Virus record (IMG/VR): IMGVR_UViG_3300020125_000109
Location: 1 to 47,060 of that record
Origin: a virus
DNA: 47,060 nucleotides
Strand: one strand, 5' to 3'
The notes beneath the pieces are model-generated. The model had not been told where the DNA came from and ran no database searches. It saw only the letters and a program-made list of their open reading frames with translations. Shown here one piece after another: positions 6,708 through 15,300 of this stretch; positions within the stretch are counted from its first letter, which is position 1; each line of letters opens with the position of its first letter. The translations under genes were made by a program, and so were the position numbers.

Positions 6708-7268
6708 TCAGGCGGGAGAAGATGATCCAACCGCCGCATTGTTTTGGAGGTTCAACTGGAATGTCTGTTTGCCAAGCTTCTCGATCATAATATTTTTGGC
6801 CAGTAGGCTACGGCCTGGGGCCGTTTCTATGGATGGCTCTTGTTCCCCTGTGGCCTGGTTTTCTCTCAAAAGAACCCTGTCCAGGCCCGTCAAAAAGCAA
6901 TCTAGCGTGTCCTTTAGCCATGCCCCCGCATGGAACAGAATGTCCTCCGAAACCGAACCATCGGCAAGTTTTGCGTGGTGGATTCTGTAGGCCCAAACTA
7001 TTTCAATTTGAGGATCAGGAGTCGTTCCTGCCTGTGGCCAAATGGCGTTGATGACCCATTGCATTGAGAGATTTTTAATCTTCGGGGAATTGTGTACATA
7101 CGTTAAATGCGGCGAGGGTTCAAAGTTGACTTCGTACTGTCCGGGCTGTACATCCCCGGTGTCCATGAATTGAAGTAGGGTTCCATCGGGGAGGACACCC
7201 GAACTGAAATATCCCTTCTTGGTAGGCCCTTGGATTTTCTGATCGCGGGTGATGGTGAGGGTATTCAT
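6708..7268 (-). CDS. Hypothetical late protein
   Basis: This 186-residue protein starts at ATG 7268, overlapping the upstream membrane protein gene by four bases. It has no signal peptide. The first half looks beta-rich (T-I-T-R-D, G-Q-Y-E-V-N-F), the middle has Trp-rich segments and a helix, and the end is Ala/Ser/Pro-rich. I recognise no family. Its place between a probable holin and the transglycosylase suggests either a lysis accessory or a small virion protein. Confidence 0.7.
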   Translation of the reverse strand: MNTLTITRDQKIQGPTKKGYFSSGVLPDGTLLQFMDTGDVQPGQYEVNFEPSPHLTYVHNSPKIKNLSMQWVINAIWPQAGTTPDPQIEIVWAYRIHHAKLADGSVSEDILFHAGAWLKDTLDCFLTGLDRVLLRENQATGEQEPSIETAPGRSLLAKNIMIEKLGKQTFQLNLQNNAAVGSSSPA

Positions 7269-7564
7269 TGTATTCCCAACTTGCCTTTTATTTTTCCTAT
7301 ATCCGTAGACATACTAACCATAATGTCATACTGTTTTTCTAAATGATTATTTATTGCAATGAATTTATTCGTGTCATCGGATTTATGATCTTCTAGAGCC
7401 TTGTCCCATGCGGCGTCTACCGCAACCGAAATCTTTTTCTTTTTTCTTTGGGATAAAATGTACGAAACAATCGCCGCGAGAACCCCGCCACTTCCAAGCG
7501 CCCCTATCACCCAATGCCAGACAGTCAATACGATCTGGTCGCTGGTCGCAACATGTTCGATCAT
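7265..7564 (-). CDS. Small membrane protein, holin candidate
   Basis: This 99-residue protein has one strong membrane segment of about 24 residues (roughly 11-38, with Gly-rich packing) followed at once by a Lys-rich cluster (R-K-K-K-K) and a soluble helical C-terminal half likely to form a coiled coil. This topology occurs in some phage holins and in small inner-membrane lysis proteins. The next gene but one is the lytic transglycosylase. The membrane location is well supported; the holin function is inferred from neighbourhood. Confidence 0.72.
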   Translation of the reverse strand: MIEHVATSDQIVLTVWHWVIGALGSGGVLAAIVSYILSQRKKKKISVAVDAAWDKALEDHKSDDTNKFIAINNHLEKQYDIMVSMSTDIGKIKGKLGIQ

Positions 7565-7632
7565 TCGGTTTATACCCCCATAATTAAGATTAGCGCCTTC
7601 GTGAATTTATGTCCACAATTTTTATATGACAT

Positions 7633-8700
7633 TTAATGAGCCTTTATAACGGATTCAAATGTTCCGGCAATGCCCTGATGCCCACTGTACTTTGGGTGAT
7701 AGCGGTCATTCATGTCCGTTGTCGTATTCAAAGATAACCTGTCATCCACGAAATAAACCGGCAGACCGTCACCATTAAAAAGGTTCGCATTGGCTTGGGC
7801 ATCTGCGTTATAGGCGGCAGTATCGGTGGAATTCTGGTCATTCTGCTCCCTTATTACACCGCTCCAAAAAAGCTTTGGGCCAAGGCCTGTCGAAGGCCCC
7901 GGCACAGTTCCTACGCCTAATGTGCTTACGATATTTCCTGCGCCCGTTGAGGAAGTGACTGTTAGAAGAACTGTATGAGTACCGCTTGAGACAGAAGTTA
8001 TCCTTACTATTCCCACTCCTTGAGTCCCACCCAAAAGCGTAGCAATGGCAGGAGAAGTAAAGCAATTAATGGTTGTCGGTGCGCCGCCATCTAGTTTGTA
8101 GGAAAATACTCCCCCATTTCCGTCCATTACTCGATACCAAAGATAAATGTTCCCGCCAGTGGTTGTTATGGGCATGGAAAGCGTTGACCCATTGGTCGTA
8201 GACTGAATCCCTATGTTCGTCTGATAAGTGTTGTCGTTAGTCCAAGTACCTGTTTGGATGACTGATGAATTTTGGCCAAAGGTTTTACACTTCTTTGTAA
8301 CGGTCAGCCAAGCAATTTCGCCTTGCGAACAAAGGTTGTAAACGGCCTCGTAAGTACCAGCCCCCTTTTGAGCCGCATCATTAGTTCCGATCATGCCGGT
8401 ATAAATGATTCCGGTTTCCGTAGGATTTTCATTTGGGTAAATTTGAGAATCACCCATATCAGCGGCCATCTCAGAGCCAGTTCCATAATTGGTCAACGTG
8501 TAACCCATGTCTGTTGAAATCAGATAGACGTAACCATTTGTGGTGGGACTTGCGCCGTTGCAACAGAGAGACGTTATGGAGTCGCCAAAGGAATGGTAAG
8601 TTGTTATGGGAATCGGTGAATAATAATTCCAACCGCTGTTTTGTGCCTGTTGTACAGTTATCAGCACAAACGAAATTATAAAAATAATTCTTTTTTTCAC
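7633..8700 (-). CDS. Exported SGNH/GDSL-type hydrolase
   Basis: This 355-residue protein has a signal peptide (first 20 residues) and all key blocks of an SGNH hydrolase: F-G-D-S-I-T with the nucleophile Ser41, G-T-N-D at 105-108, and the C-terminal D-R-Y-H with Asp332 and His335. Between blocks lies a beta-rich insertion of about 150 residues. Such enzymes remove acetyl or acyl groups from polysaccharides, and phage versions often edit capsule or O-antigen at the tail fibre. Here the signal peptide suggests export instead, which is unusual. It overlaps the next gene by four bases. Enzyme class is sure, substrate unknown. Confidence 0.88.
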   Translation of the reverse strand: MKKRIIFIISFVLITVQQAQNSGWNYYSPIPITTYHSFGDSITSLCCNGASPTTNGYVYLISTDMGYTLTNYGTGSEMAADMGDSQIYPNENPTETGIIYTGMIGTNDAAQKGAGTYEAVYNLCSQGEIAWLTVTKKCKTFGQNSSVIQTGTWTNDNTYQTNIGIQSTTNGSTLSMPITTTGGNIYLWYRVMDGNGGVFSYKLDGGAPTTINCFTSPAIATLLGGTQGVGIVRITSVSSGTHTVLLTVTSSTGAGNIVSTLGVGTVPGPSTGLGPKLFWSGVIREQNDQNSTDTAAYNADAQANANLFNGDGLPVYFVDDRLSLNTTTDMNDRYHPKYSGHQGIAGTFESVIKAH

Positions 8701-9320
8701 CTTACTCGGATAATCCGAAAACAGTATCTAGCATTGGTGCCGTTGCATTGTGTGTCATCCTGTGGTCTTATAACGTCCGTGGCTACCAAATGCTTGGTAC
8801 AGGATGCTCCGGCGTCACCACCAGCCAAATTGATGACCTGTTCCGAGAGCAGAACTCCTGCTCCCTGGCTAAGTATAGAAGTGCTATTTACGCCGTTTCT
8901 AGTGACACCGAGGGAAGCTCCCAAAATAGAACTATTGTCGATCATATCCATACAGTAGTCGCCATCAGCAAGGATTGAAACGGAATCGCCATTGGTAGCG
9001 CTTTGAAGTAATGTCATGGAACCCGAACCTGTGTTAATGACAACGGTTGAGTATTTCCTAGTCGCTGTTCCTGATGACCCATGGCCGTTAGGAGTCCCAA
9101 TCCATATTTCTCCGAGAGTGGCTACGGTAGGCGTAGGCGTTGGAGTGAAGGTTGGGGTATTGGTAGGAGTATTAGTCGGAGTATTTGTAACCGTGGGCGT
9201 ATTAGTGTTCAACGGACTATTGATGATGATGCTACCCTGAATAGGAGCCGTGGAAGATAGAAGTCCGAAAGCGCCAAGAAAGGCCAGCAGGATTGAAACT
9301 TTGAAGATGGACTTTTTCAT
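8697..9320 (-). CDS. Exported protein with Thr-Pro linker
   Basis: The start is taken as ATG 9320, because it gives a proper K-K-led signal peptide; a GTG at 9332 overlapping the upstream stop is the alternative. After the signal peptide (about 30 residues) comes a Thr-Pro-Asn-rich linker of about 30 residues (repeats like N-T-P-T), then a beta-rich domain of about 130 residues with six Cys, probably forming disulphides outside the cytoplasm. No family is recognised. Linker type is shared with the genes at 9977 and 11530, suggesting a set of surface-displayed proteins. Confidence 0.75.
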   Translation of the reverse strand: MKKSIFKVSILLAFLGAFGLLSSTAPIQGSIIINSPLNTNTPTVTNTPTNTPTNTPTFTPTPTPTVATLGEIWIGTPNGHGSSGTATRKYSTVVINTGSGSMTLLQSATNGDSVSILADGDYCMDMIDNSSILGASLGVTRNGVNSTSILSQGAGVLLSEQVINLAGGDAGASCTKHLVATDVIRPQDDTQCNGTNARYCFRIIRVR

Positions 9321-9328
9321 GGTTGGCC

Positions 9329-9967
9329 TCACTGTGCCAAGTAATAAATTCGGCCAGTAATGCTGACAGCCGAACTAGAGTTTAGGATAAGCCCTTGAGA
9401 TGAAGAAGTTTCCCACCAAGGATTTGAAGTCTCGTCTAAAGTTAAAGAACTGCCGCCTCCAAAAGTAGTGGTATTGAAAACCGTAACGGGTGTTCCAGAA
9501 GTGTCGTAAATGGTCAGGTTCGTTTGTCCGCCAATCATCAGATAAACTTTGAAAACGCTGGAAACTTTAGCAGAGGTTCCGGCGAATAAGGTTGTGGCCC
9601 CTGACCCGGTTATATTTACCGCTGTCTCCGTTAAAGCATCAGGAATGTCCAACCGAATCGAAGTCTTGCCTTGCACCGGAAGCGGGTTTGATGGGCTGAC
9701 CAGTAATCCGCTGGTTTGTAACTGTACCGAATTCGTAGACCCCAAGAAACTCGCCACCGTTACGGCGCTAGTGACCCACACCTGTTGTGTGGCCACCGGG
9801 GTTTGAGTTCCAAGAGCGTTGTTTAGGATCACCACCCCAACCACATTCCCTTGGTTGTACCTTTGGGGTGCGCTTTGGGAATTGACCACCATGGCCACTC
9901 CCGCCGTCAAAATCAGGGCCATCCAAAGTACCGAGGCCCTTATCCTTCCGCTTTGATTTTTCTTCAT
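9329..9967 (-). CDS. Exported or membrane-anchored beta-rich protein
   Basis: This 212-residue protein has a basic start, a hydrophobic segment of about 17 residues and a possible cleavage or anchor region near residue 32. The rest is rich in Ser, Thr, Val and Gly in alternating strands, like fibre or adhesin domains. No family is recognised. ATG at 9967 follows AGGAGGATGAC. It lies inside the block of exported fibre-like proteins. Confidence 0.72.
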   Translation of the reverse strand: MKKNQSGRIRASVLWMALILTAGVAMVVNSQSAPQRYNQGNVVGVVILNNALGTQTPVATQQVWVTSAVTVASFLGSTNSVQLQTSGLLVSPSNPLPVQGKTSIRLDIPDALTETAVNITGSGATTLFAGTSAKVSSVFKVYLMIGGQTNLTIYDTSGTPVTVFNTTTFGGGSSLTLDETSNPWWETSSSQGLILNSSSAVSITGRIYYLAQ

Positions 9968-9976
9968 GTCATCCTC

Positions 9977-10795
9977 CTATTTTTTAACGTGGTAATAAAA
10001 TGTTCCGTTATCCCCGGATTGCGAAGAAGTAAATGTAACAGAACCAGTTCCGCATTGGGCTTTCAAAAATCCAGTTAAAGTACATCCTATCTGGCCCATA
10101 ATCATAGGCACCGAAGATGAGGTCACGCCCGTTAACCCCGTAACTGTAGCGGCCCCGCCTGTCATTGTAGAAGTTCCTGCAAACCATATCCCCGCGCTGG
10201 TATCCGTGTAATTCTTGGTCGAAGCATCCTGCGCTGCCGATGGGTCAGCGACATCGTGAATCTTTTTGGAACTCACGTCTATGGATGGGGCGTTGAAGGT
10301 GATCCCGCCAGTGGCGCTCATAACTACCGAACCACTCGTAGAGCCGTTGGCCTGGATATTCACCCCACCAGGAGAACCATTAGTGCCTGTAATCAAGTCT
10401 ATCGTGTTTGAATTGGTAATATCAATATAGTTGTTGTTGTATGCATCCGTAGAGAGTGCAAATCCGAGGGAGTTGTTGAATAACCCCCCACCAGATGGTT
10501 CACTGTAATACCCGGTTCCCAAGGCAAGCTTGCCCCCGGACCAAGAAATGTTTGAGGGATATTGATTTGTCGGATTTGAAGGCACCATGTAGGAAATTAC
10601 GGTAGTGGCGTTTGGAGTCGGGGTGGAAGTCGGGCTATTCGTGGGCGTTGGCGTGTAGGTAAATACGCCTGGGGGAAAAGGCCCGAAATAAATCTGGTTC
10701 GTTCCTGAATTCCACCAAATACCGTTATTGGCCAGAATCCAGGCGCAGAAGGCAGGAGATGTTAGAAGGAAAAATAACAAGGTAAGTTTTTTCAT
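9977..10795 (-). CDS. Tail-fibre-like protein with signal peptide
   Basis: The start is ATG 10795, overlapping the upstream fibre gene (ATGA). The 272-residue product begins with a clean signal peptide (M-K-K-L-T-L-L-F-F-L-L, cut near F-C-A), then a short Thr-Pro linker, then fibre-like beta sequence. Near the middle is K-K-I-H-D-V-A-D-P followed by A-x-D-A-S-T-K-N-Y, the repeat signature of many phage tail fibres. A tail-fibre motif behind a Sec signal is odd, since virion proteins normally stay in the cytoplasm. It might be displayed on the host surface, or the hydrophobic start may serve as an anchor in the virion. Confidence 0.8.
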   Translation of the reverse strand: MKKLTLLFFLLTSPAFCAWILANNGIWWNSGTNQIYFGPFPPGVFTYTPTPTNSPTSTPTPNATTVISYMVPSNPTNQYPSNISWSGGKLALGTGYYSEPSGGGLFNNSLGFALSTDAYNNNYIDITNSNTIDLITGTNGSPGGVNIQANGSTSGSVVMSATGGITFNAPSIDVSSKKIHDVADPSAAQDASTKNYTDTSAGIWFAGTSTMTGGAATVTGLTGVTSSSVPMIMGQIGCTLTGFLKAQCGTGSVTFTSSQSGDNGTFYYHVKK

Positions 10796-11529
10796 GGCCC
10801 ACCTGTAGTGACTTTGTTCCATGTAGCCGATGAAAAATTATACAGGAAAAGCTGGTTCGTATCTAACTGAAAAGCCAAGTTCAAAGAGTTGGAAATCGGC
10901 GTAAGTGCGGCCAAAGCACCCGCATTAGCTGGCAAGAATATCCCCAAGGTACTTAAAAGGGAAGTGAGGTTTGCGATCCCGGCAATAGCTGTTCCGAGAG
11001 TGGAAAAGGACACCGAGCCAGTAGGCACCGATACGATGGCCACTAGATTCCCGTTCACGTCCCATCCTGCGCCTTTACTGCTCCGGTCAGCCTTACTTGG
11101 CATGGTTTGGGAAGTGGCCCCACTTTGTTCTTGGTCAGGAGCCTTGGCCGTCTTTCCGGCCCACTCCCGGAGTTGAAGAACTGATTGGGTCAAGAGGTCA
11201 TAAGCCTGTTCAAGGACAATCGGTGCGTATTGGGCGTAATTTGAAATAGAAAGTAGTTGGGTGTCCGGGGGTGCTAAAAGAAATACGATCAGAACCCCAT
11301 TGGCAACCGCATTGGTGAAAGTGATCTGAGGCGATGCGCATTGTCCCTTAGTATCTTGAACGAAAGAAGTGAAGGTGTAGTTGGTTCCAAGAACCTGGGT
11401 AGTTACGGTATCACTTGAAAAAAGAAGTACGGTTAAATGCGCCTGACTGTAAAGCGAGAAGGGTATTGCGTAAGGGCCTGTAATTCCTGACCCAACGGCT
11501 GATCCCCATGCGGTGGTGGCCCCGATCAT
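10792..11529 (-). CDS. Tail fibre protein, N-terminal attachment type
   Basis: This 245-residue protein has the arrangement of podovirus fibre N-termini: a Y-x-I-P-F segment, an L-T-V-L-L strand, then a Y-T-F-T-S strand (compare the T7 gp17-like N-terminal domain that docks to the tail), a helical coiled stretch with L-L-T-Q-S-V-L-Q-L-R-E-W (about 115-125), and a Gly/Ala/Ser-rich distal part. It has no signal peptide. Position after the internal virion proteins matches T7-like gene order. It probably joins the tail to distal fibre chains. The distal part is short, so other proteins may extend it. Confidence 0.75.
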   Translation of the reverse strand: MIGATTAWGSAVGSGITGPYAIPFSLYSQAHLTVLLFSSDTVTTQVLGTNYTFTSFVQDTKGQCASPQITFTNAVANGVLIVFLLAPPDTQLLSISNYAQYAPIVLEQAYDLLTQSVLQLREWAGKTAKAPDQEQSGATSQTMPSKADRSSKGAGWDVNGNLVAIVSVPTGSVSFSTLGTAIAGIANLTSLLSTLGIFLPANAGALAALTPISNSLNLAFQLDTNQLFLYNFSSATWNKVTTGGP

Positions 11530-12330
11530 TTACGGCTGATTCCAGCACCCTGGGGTCCAAGATGGGGCGCAAGTAGGGGTCGAAGTGGTGGTAGGTGTAG
11601 GTGTAGGGGTATTCGTCGGAGTCCAGGTATTCGTCGGAGTAGGCGTAGGGGTAATTGTAGGAGTATTCGTAAGCGTTGGAGTTGGTGTTGGAGTTGGTGT
11701 GGCCGAACCCGTAGGAGTGAAAGTCGGAGTGTTTGTTGGGGTAGGAGTTTTGGTGGGGGTAGGAGTAGGCGTTGGAGTAGCCGAACCTGTAGGGGTCGGA
11801 GTAGGGGTGTTGGTGGGTGTGTTAGTGACAGTAGGCGTTGGAGTCGGAGTGGGAGTATTGGTTGCCGTAGGAGTGGGTGTCGGAGTGGGAGTAGGAGTAC
11901 AGGTTGCGTAGCGGTCAAACACGAACCAGTTACCGTAACGGGCTTTGTGAACTTTGTAGTTTGGCCACGTCCTTGTGGCGAGAGCAACAATGGCTTTTCC
12001 GCTTATTGGCGCAACAGGAGTTAAAGCCAAAATGGTAGCCGGTTCAAAAGAAGTGTCGTATCCCTGACGAGGTTGAACTCCGAAAAGATTCGCCGCATAC
12101 CAAGTGGTGGGGAAGGACAACCCAATACATGAACAGTTTCCTTGAAGGGCATTGTATCCATCCACGATCCTTGTGGCTTGGTAGGTCGGAGGGGTGCTTA
12201 CAACTTGGACTTGGGTTTGACTTTTATTATAATCTCCAAGGGTAGGGATGGCCACGCGGTCAGCGAGAACTTGGATGGCCATGGCGACCATCAGAATTGA
12301 GACCATCATTACGATTTTGAATTTTCTCAT
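11530..12330 (-). CDS. Exported protein with long Thr-Pro repeat tail
   Basis: This 266-residue protein has a signal peptide (about 23 residues ending V-L-A), a domain of about 120 residues with a C-S-C pair and several Trp/Tyr, then a low-complexity tail (about 145-255) built of T-P-T-P and N-T-P-T units, ending in a Cys/Trp-containing cap. Such Thr-Pro tails act as extended rods or cell-wall spacers in surface proteins. In the DNA the tail is a degenerate short tandem repeat (11585-11911), prone to slippage. No family is recognised for the head domain. Confidence 0.78.
   Translation of the reverse strand: MRKFKIVMMVSILMVAMAIQVLADRVAIPTLGDYNKSQTQVQVVSTPPTYQATRIVDGYNALQGNCSCIGLSFPTTWYAANLFGVQPRQGYDTSFEPATILALTPVAPISGKAIVALATRTWPNYKVHKARYGNWFVFDRYATCTPTPTPTPTPTATNTPTPTPTPTVTNTPTNTPTPTPTGSATPTPTPTPTKTPTPTNTPTFTPTGSATPTPTPTPTLTNTPTITPTPTPTNTWTPTNTPTPTPTTTSTPTCAPSWTPGCWNQP
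11585..11911 (-). repeat. Degenerate tandem repeat encoding the Thr-Pro tail
   Basis: The segment consists of near-repeats of a 6-base unit (ACNCCN on the coding strand) with regular interruptions. It encodes the T-P rod of the protein above. Shorter copies of the same repeat type occur at about 9122-9205 and 10609-10660. Confidence 0.8.
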
Positions 12331-12365
12331 GGGATTTATCTTACCTCTTTCGTGTTTATTTTCAA

Positions 12366-15300
12366 CTATCTTTTAGCCCCTTTTTTCCTTATAGGGCCTA
12401 TTAAATCATACAGAGAGAATTGATTGGTCTGCATATCGTGGTGCAGATTTACCAGAATAGAATCCAGCCTTTCGGGGATACCTATGGCCTCCATGGGGCT
12501 TCCGAGGGCATCATGTAATTCCCTGTCCGACATTGGTTTGTGATCTGCCACGCTCCCAAATACGGCTTTGGCCGCTGCGTATTGGTCATAAAGAAACTCA
12601 GTGGCCGGGACACCAGTAATGATCTTCTCAGCCAGTTTGGGCCTTTCTATGGCGCTCCCGATCTTCTCGGCCCCTGGAATAAATCTTAACGGTGAAAGCA
12701 AAGCTGATTTGCCTATTTCTTTTAATTCCTCTTTACCGTGTTTCTTTTCTTCGTCCCTCCGATAAGCATAATTTCTTCCCAATTCCTCAATAATTCCGGT
12801 AAGGGCAACGTAGGTGAACATCTGCTTGGCCACTACCATCCCTTTCATCATGGCGTTCTTAACTGGCTGTTCCTTCATTTCCTTATCGGTCAAAATCCAC
12901 TTAATTCTCCCGGTGGTTATCGCCCTGTTAAGGGTGGCTCCAAAATAAGTCCACGCCGGGGAGAACATCTGGATAAGTTCGCTTCCGTGTTGAGGATATG
13001 AACGGTACAGGGCGTTGGCAGAACCGAGAGTCTTGGCCACATGGTCATCGGCCATTGCCCTGGCGGTATTTTCATCAACCCCCTTGGCAATGTGTTGATC
13101 GTGAACATCTTTCCAAAGCGGGTAAGAAATCCTGTCCGCCAATCGCTCTGGCCAGAAGTAAAGCATCTTCGCCGCTTCTAAAAGTCTTTCGTGTTCTTCG
13201 GGGTGTTTGAAAATATTGTTCATGGAGTACATATCGTAGTTGATGGCTTCCAAGGCCCGTTCCCGCATGACTTCTGATTTGGAGGTCACTTCGTTTTTAA
13301 GTTTGTTGAAGTCGTCGAAGTTGAAGGGATTGCTCTTTAGAAGGTATCCGAGAGTGTTGACGTGGCCATGTTCCTTCGCCAAAGTCCGATAGTCACTGGC
13401 CAGCTTAACCGGGTAAAGGAATGGACGTGAAGCAATGTGGAAAAGTATATTCCTGACCCTGCCCTCTCTAAGTGCCCAGTCCACCTTGTCGAAAACCCAA
13501 CTCACATGGGGATCACCGTGGATCACGAAATCCAAGTGGTGTTTGTAAAGCCACTGTCCACCCCCGGCCTCACCACCAAAGCCACCCTTCATAGCTGAAT
13601 CAACCAACGGATGATTTAGGAACCTGTTGATCTCATGGAGAGGTTCTTCGTAGGAGAGGTACTTCCCGACCTCTCGAAGGTGGTTGACGTAGACATCCTC
13701 ATCTAGCCGCACAGGGTATGGGTAATTCTCCACCCGTTCTTTTAGTGAACCTTTATTCAGGTATGGGTTAAGTGGGCGACTTCTTTCCTCAACCTCAGTG
13801 GGAGCCTTTAGAACTGGTCCCTTGGGATGACTGTAATCGTATTTCAGGGGATGGTAGCCGCCATCAAGAACTCCATGCTCGGTGACTATGGGCCTTTTCT
13901 GGATTCCAACTGGTTCATAATTGTGGACTCGCTGTTCGGTATCAACCATCTTAGCCCATATCTTTTCGTCGAACCGATACCAGCGTTTCAGGAACTTGAA
14001 ATCCTTTTCGTCGATGTGGGAAGTGATCGCGTCCAAGTCAGAATCCGTGTAGCCGTTTCCTTTGGTGAGTCGGTTGTATCCGGTTTCACTACCGCGCAAC
14101 CTTGTCAGATTCAAAATCTGCCACTTGCTGAATAGTTCCGGTTTGTCTCCGGTGCTTAACTTGATCGGGATGTTCCTGTCGCTCATCACCTTCTTTTCGG
14201 CATCGGTGTAAGTCTTGTCCTTCATAATGTCGAAGTTGGATTTTATCTCCCTCTGGTTTTTAAGCCATTCAGTTTGTCCATCGTTTATTTTGACATCGTA
14301 CATTTTGGTAAGTGCGGGGATGGTCTTACCCAATCCGGTCACTTCTGATAAATTCTGAGGGAGGTTTATCGGGCCATTCTTGATGATCTGCGAAAGGTGG
14401 TCGATCTTTTTTTGTGTATCCGTCATGGTTTGAGGATTCTTCTGGTAATCGAGTCGCACTGAATCCTTGATCTGTTGAGCGGTTTCCTGGGCAACGGTGT
14501 CCAGCTTTTCTTTTTTACCTGAATAGTTGACCTCAATATCTTTTCGGCCCGAATCGTAAATAGACGAAACTGTGTTTCTCAGGTTCTTCAAGTCCAAAAG
14601 GGTCATCTGTCCAAAAGCCTTTGGCTCTGAGGGGTCGGTTATCCTGGCCGCAAGTTCCGGGTTCTCCTGATCCATACGGGCTTTGAAATCCTGAAATGTC
14701 TCTTTCTTCCACTGGCCACCAACCTTTATAAGGCCCGTCTGGTTGGTGATTTCATTGTCCGGTGTGTTCTTATCCTGTAGCCCCTTCGCCCGGTACGCCT
14801 GAATCTCATTCTGCTCAGACGTGACTTTCTTGAATCCCGAATCCTCAAGCAAGGATTTGATGATCTTCCAATGGCCGTAAGGAATGTTGCTGGTATCGCT
14901 TTCCAGCTTGGCCAATTTCCTTATGGCTTTGATATTCTTGGTAATCACTTCCCGGTTCTGGATGGCCTGGACAGCCAGTTCATGGTTTAGGAGTTGTTTC
15001 CGCTTGTAGTCGTATTGGTCAGCCAACTTACCTGACTTCCCCGCAATGGCCGCTTTCACCGCGTTGTCCCTTTCTTGAATCATATAATGTCTTGCGTTTC
15101 TAGCATCGGCCCACGAAGATTCATTCATAATCCTCGAAGTTTCACTTTTGGCGAAGGCATGATCTTTTTGAGATTGGTCACGGCCAGCTTTACGGGCCTC
15201 GGCGGCTATCTGCTTCAATTCGGGAAGTTCCTTGAATCTCTTTTCAAGTTCTTTACCGAACTCTTTCCCAATATCGGTAGGAAGTTCTTTCTTTAATTGT

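Noticed and set aside
11585-11911. Plus-strand frame of Val-Gly repeats opposite the Thr-Pro tail
   Set aside because: It is the complement of a periodic coding repeat; the minus frame has a signal peptide, ribosome site and gene context.
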